A stretch of DNA of 64,000 bases from assembly GCA_028686425.1 (NCBI GenBank), contig JAQUBZ010000003.1:46185-110184 (forward strand), in the 5' to 3' direction. Position numbers and translations under genes: made by a program. This stretch comes from Bacteroidales bacterium. Lineage in GTDB: Bacteria; Bacteroidota; Bacteroidia; Bacteroidales; UBA932. The notes beneath the pieces are model-generated. The model ran no database searches. It worked only from the letters and a program-made list of their open reading frames with translations, and was not told the origin of the DNA. This document shows positions 44,882-52,875 of this stretch, one piece after another; the first letter of the stretch is position 1; each line of letters starts with the position of its first letter.

Positions 44882-47239
44882 ATGAATGATACTACAAAGA
44901 AAAAAATCGTGAAATGGTTTTGGATTATAATTGTTTCACCGATAGCGCTTTTATTGATTATATTGCTGTTGGTGGCGTTATTTGCAAAGATTCCTTCATT
45001 TGAGGAATTGGAGAATCCGGACAGCAATCTTGCTACATTGCTCATATCTGAAGATGGAGAAGTAATCAATACATACCATATCGAAAATCGCTCTTACGTA
45101 AAATACGAAGATTTGCCCAAATCATTGATAGATGCGGCAATATCTACAGAGGATGCCCGTTTCTATCGTCATTCGGGTATAGATTTCAAGAGTCTGGGGC
45201 GAGTTGCCGTAAAGACTTTGTTTATGAGAGATGCCAGCCAGGGTGGAGGAAGTACCATTACTCAGCAATTGGCCAAAACGTTGTTTCCGCGCGAAGATGT
45301 CAAGTCCGGCTTCCCCGGTGTCAGGCAGTTCAAACTTGTCATCAGCAAGCTGAAAGAGTGGATTACAGCAGTCAAGCTTGAACGTAATTACACTAAAAAT
45401 GAGATTGTCACCATGTACTTGAATGCCATTTTCTTTGGAGGGAACGCTTATGGAATTCAGGCGGCTTCGACTACATTTTTTGCCAAAGACCCGCGCGATC
45501 TGACCATAGAAGAGGGTGCCTGCCTTGTGGGCATGGTCAATAAACCAACAAGATACAATCCCGTGCTTAATCCTGAACGCTCCCTTGCAAGGCGCAATCA
45601 TGTCCTTCATCAGATGGAAAAATATAATTACCTGACTAAAGCCGATTACGATTCGATAGTTCAGATACCCATTCAACTCACTTATCAGCAGCAGGATCAT
45701 AATTCGGGACTTGCTCCCTATTTCAGGGATATGCTTCGCCGAATAATGAATGCCAATGAGCCGAGACGTTCCTCTTACAAACAGGTTGAGGATTATCAGG
45801 CAGATTCCACATTGTGGGTTGAAGATCCGTTGTTCGGCTGGTTGAACAAGAATCTCAAGCCTGACGGAACCTCGTATAATCTCGACAAAGACGGCCTTAA
45901 AATATATACCACCCTTGATTCGAGGATGCAACGCTATGCGGAAGAAGCTGTTGAAGAGCATCTTGGCAAAGAGCTCCAGAAAGTATTTTCTCAAGATTTG
46001 AGAGTTAAACGCAACAAACCTTTCTCAAATGATGTTCCTAAAGAGATAATCGATCTGCTGATGCAGCAGGCAACCCGTTGGAGCGACAGATATATGAACA
46101 TGAAAAAGGAGGGAAAGAATGATGCCGAGATAGCACGATCGTTCAATGAAAAGGTGCAGATGCGCGTCTTTGCATGGAACGACAACAGATATATCGACAC
46201 TATAATGACCCCTAACGACTCCATCAAATACTATAAATCTTTCCTTAGAAGTGCAATGATTGCAATCGAGCCTCATACCGGAAAGGTCAAGGCATACGTC
46301 GGTGGTCCGAACTACAGATTTTTCAAGTATGACAACGGAAGACAGGGAAAACGCCAGGTGGGATCTACCATCAAACCGTTTCTCTACACACTTGCCATGC
46401 AGGAGGGTTATACCCCTTGCGACAAAGTGGTGAATATACCTTACTCTTTTCCTGTTCAGGATACGGTGTGGACCCCGAAAAGTACAGACAAGGCTGAGTG
46501 GATAGGCAAAACCGTAACCCTCAAATGGGGATTGACTCACAGTTCAAACAATATTTCGGCATATCTCATGAAGCAGTTCGGCCCTCTTTCCATGGTGGAA
46601 ATGTGTCGCAAACTCGGTATAAGCAGCTATCTTGATGCGGTTCCATCACTATGTGTGGGATCGTGCGATTTATCTGTATATGAGATGGTTTCAGCATATA
46701 ATACATTTCCGAGCAGAGGAGTGTTTATAGAGCCTGTGCTTGTTGATCGAATTGAAGACAAGTCAGGTAATGTGCTTGCCAATTTTTCTGCGAGAAAGAG
46801 AGAAGCTGTCAGCGATCCGACAGCATATTTGATGGTTAATCTTATGCAAGGAGTTGTAAATGAAGGCACTGCTGGAAGACTTAAATGGAAATACCAACTT
46901 GAGGGAGAGCTTGCCGGTAAGACAGGGACCACAAATGATCAGTCTGACGGATGGTTTATAGGATATACACCCAAACTTACCGCCGGAGTGTGGGTAGGAG
47001 CGGAAGACAGGCAGGTCCACTTTGAAAGTCTCTATTATGGAGGTGGGGCAAATATGGCTCTTCCTATATGGGGACTGTTCATGCAAAAAGTATATAAAGA
47101 CAAAAGTATAGGCATCGGCAAAGACGACAAGTTTGTCCCACCGCTCGGGTGGAACCTTGATCTGCAATGTACGGGTACAGATACCGATTTGTCCAACACG
47201 GGAGCGACCAAAAAGGTGGAAGAAGAGTATTTTAACTAA
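44882..47239 (+). CDS. mrcA: class A penicillin-binding protein 1A
   Basis: Bifunctional peptidoglycan synthase of 785 aa anchored by an N-terminal helix (about residues 13-36). The GT51 glycosyltransferase domain has STEDARFYRHSGIDFKSLGR, QGGGSTITQQLAKTLF and KEWITAVKLERNYTKNEIVTMYLN. The transpeptidase domain has GSTIKPFLY (active serine in STIK), SSNNISAYL (SxN) and GKTGTTNDQSDGWFIGYTP (KTG). It is first in an apparent operon with ddl (6 bp) and prmC (4-bp overlap). Confidence 0.95.
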   Translation: MNDTTKKKIVKWFWIIIVSPIALLLIILLLVALFAKIPSFEELENPDSNLATLLISEDGEVINTYHIENRSYVKYEDLPKSLIDAAISTEDARFYRHSGIDFKSLGRVAVKTLFMRDASQGGGSTITQQLAKTLFPREDVKSGFPGVRQFKLVISKLKEWITAVKLERNYTKNEIVTMYLNAIFFGGNAYGIQAASTTFFAKDPRDLTIEEGACLVGMVNKPTRYNPVLNPERSLARRNHVLHQMEKYNYLTKADYDSIVQIPIQLTYQQQDHNSGLAPYFRDMLRRIMNANEPRRSSYKQVEDYQADSTLWVEDPLFGWLNKNLKPDGTSYNLDKDGLKIYTTLDSRMQRYAEEAVEEHLGKELQKVFSQDLRVKRNKPFSNDVPKEIIDLLMQQATRWSDRYMNMKKEGKNDAEIARSFNEKVQMRVFAWNDNRYIDTIMTPNDSIKYYKSFLRSAMIAIEPHTGKVKAYVGGPNYRFFKYDNGRQGKRQVGSTIKPFLYTLAMQEGYTPCDKVVNIPYSFPVQDTVWTPKSTDKAEWIGKTVTLKWGLTHSSNNISAYLMKQFGPLSMVEMCRKLGISSYLDAVPSLCVGSCDLSVYEMVSAYNTFPSRGVFIEPVLVDRIEDKSGNVLANFSARKREAVSDPTAYLMVNLMQGVVNEGTAGRLKWKYQLEGELAGKTGTTNDQSDGWFIGYTPKLTAGVWVGAEDRQVHFESLYYGGGANMALPIWGLFMQKVYKDKSIGIGKDDKFVPPLGWNLDLQCTGTDTDLSNTGATKKVEEEYFN

Positions 47240-47245
47240 TAGGCA

Positions 47246-48226
47246 ATGAAGAAAAAAGTAGCATTGATATATGGCGGAAATTCATCAGAAATAGAGATTT
47301 CCATTTTGAGCGGAAAGCACGTGGCTGCGAATATCGACAAGTCGAAATATGAAGTTTACGAAATATTGCTCAGAGGCGCGGATTGGAGCTTATGCTCTTC
47401 GGATACGGACAAACCGCTACCTATGGCTCAGATTGACAAGACAGATTTCTCGTGCACTCTTGACGGAGTAAACATCAAATTCGATGTGGCGTTTATCATG
47501 ATTCACGGCACTCCGGGAGAAAACGGCCTGCTGCAAGGCTATTTTGAGATGATGGGAATTCCGTTTACCACATGCTCCTCATACGTGTCGGCTTTGACAT
47601 TCGACAAATATTCCTGCAAGACATTTTTGAGAGACACAGGTGTAAAGATGGCCCGTGAGGTCTATTTGAGAAAGGGAGACAAGTACGACACCAAAGAGAT
47701 TATCACCAAACTCGGACTTCCCCTTTTCGTAAAGCCGAGTGACGGAGGAAGCAGCTTCGGCATAACAAAGGTCAAGAAAGAAGAAGATCTGGCAAAAGCC
47801 ATAAGTGAGGCATTTTCCGAAGGGGAAACGGTACTTGTGGAGGAATTTATTTCAGGAAGAGAGATGACCGAAGGGGTATTCTCCTCAAAAGGAGAGATAA
47901 TCGCTCTCCCTGTGACCGAAATCATACCACACAACGAATTTTTTGATTATGAAGCAAAATATCTCGGCAAGAGCGATGAAGTTTGTCCGGCTTCGATTTC
48001 TGCCGATACGGCTGCAAGAATAGAGGCTCAAACCCGCAAGATTTATCACCATTTCGGCTGCAAGGGGCTTGTCAGAATGGACTATATCCTTCATGGAGAA
48101 GATATTTATTTCCTTGAAATCAATACCGTCCCCGGGATGACAAAGATGAGCCTTGTACCGCAGCAGGTGAGAGTGGCCGGAATCGACATGACAGAGTTCT
48201 TTACCACTCTGCTTGAGGAAGTATGA
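47246..48226 (+). CDS. ddl: D-alanine--D-alanine ligase
   Basis: ATP-grasp ligase making the D-Ala-D-Ala terminus of the peptidoglycan stem peptide. The 326-aa protein begins KKKVALIYGGNSSEIEISILSG. It has IHGTPGENGLLQGYFEMMGIPFT and SDGGSSFGITKV in the nucleotide domain, and EINTVPGMTKMSLVPQQ near the C-terminus. Its product supplies substrate for PBP1A encoded just upstream. The stop overlaps prmC by 4 bp. Confidence 0.96.
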   Translation: MKKKVALIYGGNSSEIEISILSGKHVAANIDKSKYEVYEILLRGADWSLCSSDTDKPLPMAQIDKTDFSCTLDGVNIKFDVAFIMIHGTPGENGLLQGYFEMMGIPFTTCSSYVSALTFDKYSCKTFLRDTGVKMAREVYLRKGDKYDTKEIITKLGLPLFVKPSDGGSSFGITKVKKEEDLAKAISEAFSEGETVLVEEFISGREMTEGVFSSKGEIIALPVTEIIPHNEFFDYEAKYLGKSDEVCPASISADTAARIEAQTRKIYHHFGCKGLVRMDYILHGEDIYFLEINTVPGMTKMSLVPQQVRVAGIDMTEFFTTLLEEV

Positions 48227-49074
48227 ATTATAAGACATTCATAGATATCACTACCGATGAGTTGACCGGCCTGTACTCCAAAGCTGAGGCAAAGGCCATT
48301 GCCGTCAATTTGCTCTCCTGCCATCTGCGTATTCCGAATTACAAATATCTCTCTGAGCCGCAGACTCTTATCCCTTCTGCAAAACTTTCGGAACTTCAGG
48401 ATGCCGTATCACAGCTTGTCAAATCAAGACCGTTGCAGTATGTCCTCGGCTATACGATATTTGCAGGGAACAAGATAAAAGTCGGCGAGGGGGTGCTGAT
48501 ACCACGTCCGGAGACAGAAGAATTGTTCAACCTCATCGTCGAGGAGTGCTCGGACATCGAACTTGAAGATGATGAATTCAATATATTGGATGCATGTACG
48601 GGGTCGGGGTGCCTTGCGTACTCTTTAGCTGCCGAATTTCCTCGGGCACAGGTATATGGATGCGATATTTCAAATGATGCCCTGAAAATCGCATGCAAGC
48701 AGAAGGTGCGCCTCGATGGTGGACGTCCGGTGCTGTTCCGGGCAGATATTCTGTGTCCTCCGCCTGCAGGCCTTCCGCAATTTGACATGATTGTCTCAAA
48801 TCCACCATATGTGCTTGAAAAAGAGAAAATTATGATGCACTCTAATGTGTTGGACTATGAGCCTCATCAGGCCCTTTTTGTTCCTGACGACGATCCTCTC
48901 AAATTTTACAAGGCCCTTCGAGAGTGGACATCTGTTCTTCTGAAAACAGGTGGCAGGTGCTATTTTGAGATAAATGAAGTATATGGTCCTGAAGTCGCCG
49001 CCCTTTTTCCCGGTTCGTCCGTCATCAGAGACATCAACGGCAAAGACCGCTTTGTCAGGTACGAGAAACGATGA
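48223..49074 (+). CDS. prmC: peptide chain release factor N5-glutamine methyltransferase
   Basis: Methylates the GGQ glutamine of release factors. The 283-aa protein has the helical N-terminal domain (PLQYVLGYTIFAGNKIKVGEGVLIPRPETEELF), the SAM motif ILDACTGSGCLAYSLAAEFPRAQVYGCDIS and the catalytic VSNPPYV. It overlaps ddl by an ATGA junction. In many Bacteroidota recX follows; here a gene-poor island begins. Confidence 0.94.
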   Translation: MNYKTFIDITTDELTGLYSKAEAKAIAVNLLSCHLRIPNYKYLSEPQTLIPSAKLSELQDAVSQLVKSRPLQYVLGYTIFAGNKIKVGEGVLIPRPETEELFNLIVEECSDIELEDDEFNILDACTGSGCLAYSLAAEFPRAQVYGCDISNDALKIACKQKVRLDGGRPVLFRADILCPPPAGLPQFDMIVSNPPYVLEKEKIMMHSNVLDYEPHQALFVPDDDPLKFYKALREWTSVLLKTGGRCYFEINEVYGPEVAALFPGSSVIRDINGKDRFVRYEKR

Positions 49075-49328
49075 CCGCAAATCGTGGCCAGCGATGGAGC
49101 TCTGCACCCGATGGGGCTGTCTCCAGATTATCGCGTACGCTGACCATCAAATCATTGTCACCGCAACTTCACAACATAGCAAATTTAGGCACGATCAATC
49201 CACATAGTGACGTTCAACCCTTCGAAAGCCACGGGGTCTATACCCCTAACAAAGACAACCCCTCCCAGACACTAGATTTCTACGTCAAGAGCATGCTTGT
49301 TCGTTGGCGGCAGATATTCAGGGAATAA
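49071..49328 (+). CDS. doubtful 85-aa ORF coupled to prmC
   Basis: Its ATG overlaps the prmC stop (ATGA), which is a typical coupling signal, but the translated protein (rich in S, T, N and R, with no recognisable domain) does not look like a folded protein. It occupies the place where recX might be expected and shows no RecX motifs. It may be chance or a degraded remnant. Confidence 0.2.
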   Translation: MTANRGQRWSSAPDGAVSRLSRTLTIKSLSPQLHNIANLGTINPHSDVQPFESHGVYTPNKDNPSQTLDFYVKSMLVRWRQIFRE

Positions 49329-49340
49329 CATCATGCACAT

Positions 49341-49512
49341 ACTTGTTTATTGACAGTTGACTCGGAGAGAACTCCACTCACTTCGTTCGTTCCGACTCTC
49401 CTATTGTTTACTTCGTCATCACTGGCGCGATAACTCGCATACAACAGGCTCCTCCCACTACGCCAATCCGTGGGCGGATAGGTCTCTCCGAGTCAACTGC
49501 CAATAAACAAGT
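49341..49512. repeat. 172-bp element with 30-bp terminal inverted repeats
   Basis: The arms at 49341-49370 and 49483-49512 (first bases ACTTGTTTATTG) are inverted copies differing at one position of 30. The 112-bp interior has no ORF of note but holds a smaller hairpin (ATCCG-TGGG-CGGAT, about 49466-49479). The whole could be a MITE, a non-autonomous IS derivative, a recombinase-invertible segment or a structured RNA. No target duplication is obvious; a 10-bp repeat TCATCACTGG occurs inside (49416) and just outside (49524). Confidence 0.7.
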
Positions 49513-49661
49513 TATATCTGTTATCATCACTGGAGGCATCAACACGGACACCATCCACCTAACCTACCGATAATCAACCATCTGAGCCCCATCAGTACAT
49601 AATCACTGTCTTCTCTTTAAAAAATATGACTCATAAACAAAATTTGCAGGTAACATAAGTT

Positions 49662-49812
49662 CATCTACCGCGTTTTAGGGCAAAAACGAGGGAGATGAAG
49701 AAAATACAATTTTTGTAGCTTTATTAAATACTTGATGTTCAGATGCTTGAAGATTTGGACGTTCTGAGATAAAGAACATCTCCTACGTTTTCAGCCCAAA
49801 ACGTGGTAGATG
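49662..49812. repeat. REPIN-like pair of inverted 36-nt palindromes
   Basis: Two 36-nt imperfect palindromes, 49662-49697 and 49777-49812, each fold into a hairpin with about 13 of 15 stem pairs around a 6-nt loop (stems of the form CATCTACC-CGTTTT). The second is roughly the reverse complement of the first, so they form an inverted pair 79 bp apart. This is the layout of REP doublets (BIME/REPIN) mobilised by RAYT transposases. Copies elsewhere in the genome cannot be checked here. Confidence 0.55.
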
Positions 49813-49813
49813 A

Positions 49814-49945
49814 ATCCCTCGCCCGGCTGTTGCTGAATACGATTTATCAAAACTTTACCCTGAGAAAGTTGAAGGGACAATCCCTTCTATTGAAGAAATA
49901 GAAGCGAAACTGAGCGGAGATAATGCCAAAAAGATTACTAAATAA
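49814..49945 (+). pseudogene. 3' remnant of a protein gene (43 codons)
   Basis: An open frame runs from the edge of the right-hand palindrome to a TAA at 49943-49945 and reads like a true protein end (AEYDLSKLYPEKVEGTIPS, then IEEIEAKLSGDNAKKITK). It lacks a start codon and the frame is closed by a TGA inside the palindrome, so the 5' part has been lost. The ending LPS/IPSIEEIEAxL resembles, by eye only, the C-terminus of DUF1016/YhcG-type PDDEXK nucleases; that identity is a guess. Confidence 0.35.
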
Positions 49946-50084
49946 TGGTCATACAAGTAAATGTGTTGGGGAAATGGATCTGCACTTATCTTCAAACACA
50001 TATATATCAGAATGTATAGTCTGGTTAGAAATCGAAATTTGTATTTTGATATTTCCTTGTTATAAACGTTAAAGATTTTATTCA

Positions 50085-50092
50085 TACATTTG
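50085..50092 (+). promoter_or_regulatory. candidate -7 box for aldo/keto reductase
   Basis: TACATTTG matches TAnnTTTG, 23 bp before the ATG at 50116. The nearest TTG (50057-50059) is 25 bp away, a longer spacer than usual. Confidence 0.4.
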
Positions 50093-50115
50093 CGTACGAA
50101 ACAAATTAATTAACC

Positions 50116-51432
50116 ATGAAACAGAATGATAACCATCAGATTTCTCGCAGGGATGCTTTGAGAATACTTGGTACGGGCGCTTTGGGTCTTGCGGTCGCAT
50201 CTTCGGGCCTTAACCACTTGTCGGCTCAGACAAAGGACAATAATCCTGCAAAAGTGACATATCGCTCCCACAAAGGAACTGCCAACAAAATATCCCTTCT
50301 GGGGTTCGGATGCATGAGATACCCTCTCAAAGCAGACAAGACTATAGATGAGGCACTTGCCCAGAAAATGATAGACTATGCATACGCTCACGGAGTCAAT
50401 TACTATGATACGGCATATCCTTATCACAGAGGGGCTTCCGAAGCATTTACAGGCAAAGCCCTTAAAAAATATCCGAGAAATAGTTTCTATCTTGCAGACA
50501 AGATGCCCACATGGCTGATAGACAGCTCACAAAAGGCCAAGGAAATATTCGATTCGCAGCTTGAAAGGTGTCAGGTCGAATATTTTGACTACTATCTGCT
50601 TCATGCCCTTGAAAAAGAAGAAGACTACAAGAAAGTATATCTTGAATATGGGGTACTCGACTATTTGAAAGAGGAGAAAAAAGCGGGACGTATCAAACAA
50701 CTCGGTTTCTCTTTCCATGGTAAACCCGAATTTTTTGATTATCTTCTTGAACAATATCCATGGGACTTTGTACAAATCCAACTCAACTATTACGATTGGG
50801 ATGGAGATAATGCCAAGTACCTATACAATAAGCTTGAAGAGAAGAATATACCTTGTATAATAATGGAACCTGTGAGGGGTGGTATGCTTGCCAAACTCAA
50901 CCCTGACGCCGAAGCCGTACTAAAAGAGGCACATCCCGACAAAACTATCGCTTCATGGGCAATGAGATATGTTGCTTCACTGCCGGGAGTGTTGACAGTA
51001 TTGAGCGGTATGACGGCAATGGATCATGTCATAGATAATGTGGCCACACTGTCAACCGATTTCAAGCCTCTTGACAATGATGAGCGCAAAGTTTTGGACA
51101 AAGCACTTCAAATATTTTTGAAGACGAGACCAATCCTTTGTACATCATGCAAATATTGCATGCCGTGCAAGTTCGGAGTGGATATTCCGGGCAACTTTAT
51201 GGTTTACAATAAATGTGTCAATGAAAGTACAATTCCGGAAGTCGGAAGCCAGACTCCCGCCGAGTTTGCCAAACGCAGGGAAATATTTCTTAAAGCATAT
51301 AACGAAATACCGGTCGAGGCTCGTGCAGACAAGTGCATGAACTGTAAGAAGTGTGAGAGAGTATGCCCTCAGCATCTTCCAATCACTTCCGAGCTTGAAA
51401 GAATAGCCAAATTGACAGAATCACTTAAATAA
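50116..51432 (+). CDS. Tat-exported aldo/keto reductase with two 4Fe-4S clusters
   Basis: A 438-aa fusion. A twin-arginine signal (SRRDALRILGTGALGLAVASSG) is followed by an aldo/keto reductase barrel (about residues 55-330) with the usual catalytic set (Asp98, Tyr103, Lys129, His163). A C-terminal ferredoxin-like region carries two Cys groups: CTSCKYCMPC (342-351) and CMNCKKCERVCP (407-418). Enzymes of this type probably move electrons between a ferredoxin-like donor and a carbonyl substrate, folded in the cytoplasm before export. The substrate is unknown. It is monocistronic and followed by a terminator hairpin. Confidence 0.88.
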   Translation: MKQNDNHQISRRDALRILGTGALGLAVASSGLNHLSAQTKDNNPAKVTYRSHKGTANKISLLGFGCMRYPLKADKTIDEALAQKMIDYAYAHGVNYYDTAYPYHRGASEAFTGKALKKYPRNSFYLADKMPTWLIDSSQKAKEIFDSQLERCQVEYFDYYLLHALEKEEDYKKVYLEYGVLDYLKEEKKAGRIKQLGFSFHGKPEFFDYLLEQYPWDFVQIQLNYYDWDGDNAKYLYNKLEEKNIPCIIMEPVRGGMLAKLNPDAEAVLKEAHPDKTIASWAMRYVASLPGVLTVLSGMTAMDHVIDNVATLSTDFKPLDNDERKVLDKALQIFLKTRPILCTSCKYCMPCKFGVDIPGNFMVYNKCVNESTIPEVGSQTPAEFAKRREIFLKAYNEIPVEARADKCMNCKKCERVCPQHLPITSELERIAKLTESLK

Positions 51433-52818
51433 CTACTCTTTAAACAGTTTTCTGCATAGGGAGGAAATATCTGAAACGGCGACAACTTGTATGTTGCCGT
51501 TTTTGTTTTTAGAAAAAGAACTCTCCTTGTTAAAAGATGAAATGTAAATTTGTTTGAATCCGAGCTTTTCGGCCTCTGCAATTCTCCTTTCCACCTGACT
51601 TACGGGGCGAATCTCTCCGCTCAGACCCACTTCGGCAGAGAAGCAGATGTTGGGTGAGATGTAGAGATCGAAATTGGAGGAGAGGATTGAGGCAACTATT
51701 GCAAGATCGCAGGCAGGGTCGGTTACACGCAAACCTCCGGCGATATTTAAAAATACATCTTTTGCAGCGAGCTTGAAGCCGGATCTTTTCTCAAGAACAG
51801 CGAGAAGCATATTCATCCTTCTCACATCAAATCCTGTGGCGGAACGTTGAGGCGTACCATAAGCCGCCGTGCTGACAAGAGCTTGAATTTCAATGAGGAA
51901 TGGTCTTGTTCCATCTATCATGGCGCTGATTGCAATACCGCTCAGATTGTCCTGATGCATCGGAATAAGCATTTCGGAAGGATTGCTCACTTCTCGCAGG
52001 CCGCTTCCCGTCATCTCGAACACGGCAAGCTCATCAGTCGAACCGAATCTGTTTTTGATGCTTCTCAATATTCGGTAAGAACCTTTTGTATCTCCCTCAA
52101 ATTGAAGAACCACATCAACGATGTGTTCTAATATTTTTGGACCGGCAATTGAACCGTCCTTTGTGATATGTCCGATTAATATAACAGGTGTGTTACTTTC
52201 CTTGGCGTAGCGCAACAGGGAGGATGCACATTCGCGAACCTGGGACACACTGCCTGCCGATGATTCGATATTCTGACTGTAAATAGTCTGAATTGAGTCG
52301 ATTATGAGAAGGGATGGCTTTACCTCCTTTGCCTGAACTATGATGTTTTCAAGGAGTGTTTCGCTCAGTACGAAACATTGCTTGTCGCTTCCTCCGAGGC
52401 GTTGGGCACGCAGCTTGATTTGTTTGGAACTCTCCTCTCCCGAAACGTATAGGGTCTTCAATCCGTTGCAGAACAATGGTATTTGGAGGGAAAGAGTCGA
52501 TTTGCCTATACCAGGTTCCCCTCCGATGAGTATCATCGAGCCTTCCACCATACCACCACCCAGTATTCTGTCCAATTCGGAATTTCCGAGGGAACAACGA
52601 TTCTCATCTGTAAATGTGATGTTGTCAAGCGACTCGGGCTTTGCATCCTGTGCAGACATAAAAGCCTTGTTGCGCGAAGTGGCAACTCCTGTAGATTCCT
52701 TGATTTTAGGCTCTTCCACCATGGTATTCCACTCCCCGCATGCGGGACACCGTCCCATCCATTTGGAACTTTCATTACCGCAGGCGCTGCAGAACCAAAC
52801 TGTTTTAACTTTTGTCAT
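51433..52818 (-). CDS. radA: DNA repair protein RadA
   Basis: RecA-related recombination helicase of 461 aa. The N-terminal zinc module is WFCSACGNESSKWMGRCPACGEWN. The ATPase has Walker A GGEPGIGKSTLSLQ, the RadA-specific IKNRFGSTDE (KNRFG) and a C-terminal Lon-like domain with SAEVGLSGEIRPVSQVERR. The first 11 codons of the longer open frame are dropped because the zinc module begins at the ATG at 52818. It directly abuts the reductase gene with no spacer, and its 3' end overlaps that gene's terminator. Confidence 0.95.
   Translation of the reverse strand: MTKVKTVWFCSACGNESSKWMGRCPACGEWNTMVEEPKIKESTGVATSRNKAFMSAQDAKPESLDNITFTDENRCSLGNSELDRILGGGMVEGSMILIGGEPGIGKSTLSLQIPLFCNGLKTLYVSGEESSKQIKLRAQRLGGSDKQCFVLSETLLENIIVQAKEVKPSLLIIDSIQTIYSQNIESSAGSVSQVRECASSLLRYAKESNTPVILIGHITKDGSIAGPKILEHIVDVVLQFEGDTKGSYRILRSIKNRFGSTDELAVFEMTGSGLREVSNPSEMLIPMHQDNLSGIAISAMIDGTRPFLIEIQALVSTAAYGTPQRSATGFDVRRMNMLLAVLEKRSGFKLAAKDVFLNIAGGLRVTDPACDLAIVASILSSNFDLYISPNICFSAEVGLSGEIRPVSQVERRIAEAEKLGFKQIYISSFNKESSFSKNKNGNIQVVAVSDISSLCRKLFKE
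51475..51510 (+). terminator. rho-independent terminator for the aldo/keto reductase, inside antisense radA
   Basis: A 10-bp stem AACGGCGACA / TGTTGCCGTT with a 7-nt loop is followed by TTTTGTTTTT (51501-51510), 43 bp after the reductase stop. It lies within the last codons of the convergent radA. Confidence 0.6.
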
Positions 52819-52822
52819 GAAA

Positions 52823-52830
52823 CAAAGATA
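52823..52830 (-). promoter_or_regulatory. candidate -7 box for radA
   Basis: The minus strand reads TATCTTTG (TAnnTTTG) and ends 4 bp before the radA ATG, implying a leaderless or very short-leader transcript if used. Confidence 0.3.
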
Positions 52831-52864
52831 GAAAAAATATCTATGTAACATGACGTCTTTTTTT

Positions 52865-52872
52865 TACCTTTG
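52865..52872 (+). promoter_or_regulatory. candidate -7 box for malQ
   Basis: TACCTTTG matches TAnnTTTG but ends only 3 bp before the ATG at 52876, so translation would start at or near the 5' end of the mRNA. No -33 element is clear. Confidence 0.3.
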
Positions 52873-52875
52873 CGT

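Larger units (their letters stand above)
49075..50115. other. gene-poor island between prmC and the aldo/keto reductase
   Basis: This is the only stretch over 300 bp without a convincing gene. From left to right it contains the doubtful coupled ORF, a 172-bp element with 30-bp terminal inverted repeats, about 150 bp with no visible signal, an inverted pair of 36-nt hairpins, a 43-codon gene remnant, and the promoter region of the reductase gene. Base composition shifts toward higher GC in the left third compared with the AT-rich right third. It looks like a site that has repeatedly received or lost small elements. Confidence 0.6.

Noticed and set aside
45122..45994. A 290-codon minus-strand ORF within mrcA
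   Set aside because: mrcA carries complete GT51 and transpeptidase motifs over this stretch; the antisense protein matches nothing recognised.
49341..49512. Integron attC site or retron msr-msd
   Set aside because: No GTTRRRY core boxes of attC and no reverse transcriptase or integrase gene nearby.
49075..50115. tRNA, rRNA or CRISPR in the gene-poor island
   Set aside because: No cloverleaf, no conserved rRNA segment and no regularly spaced repeats were seen.
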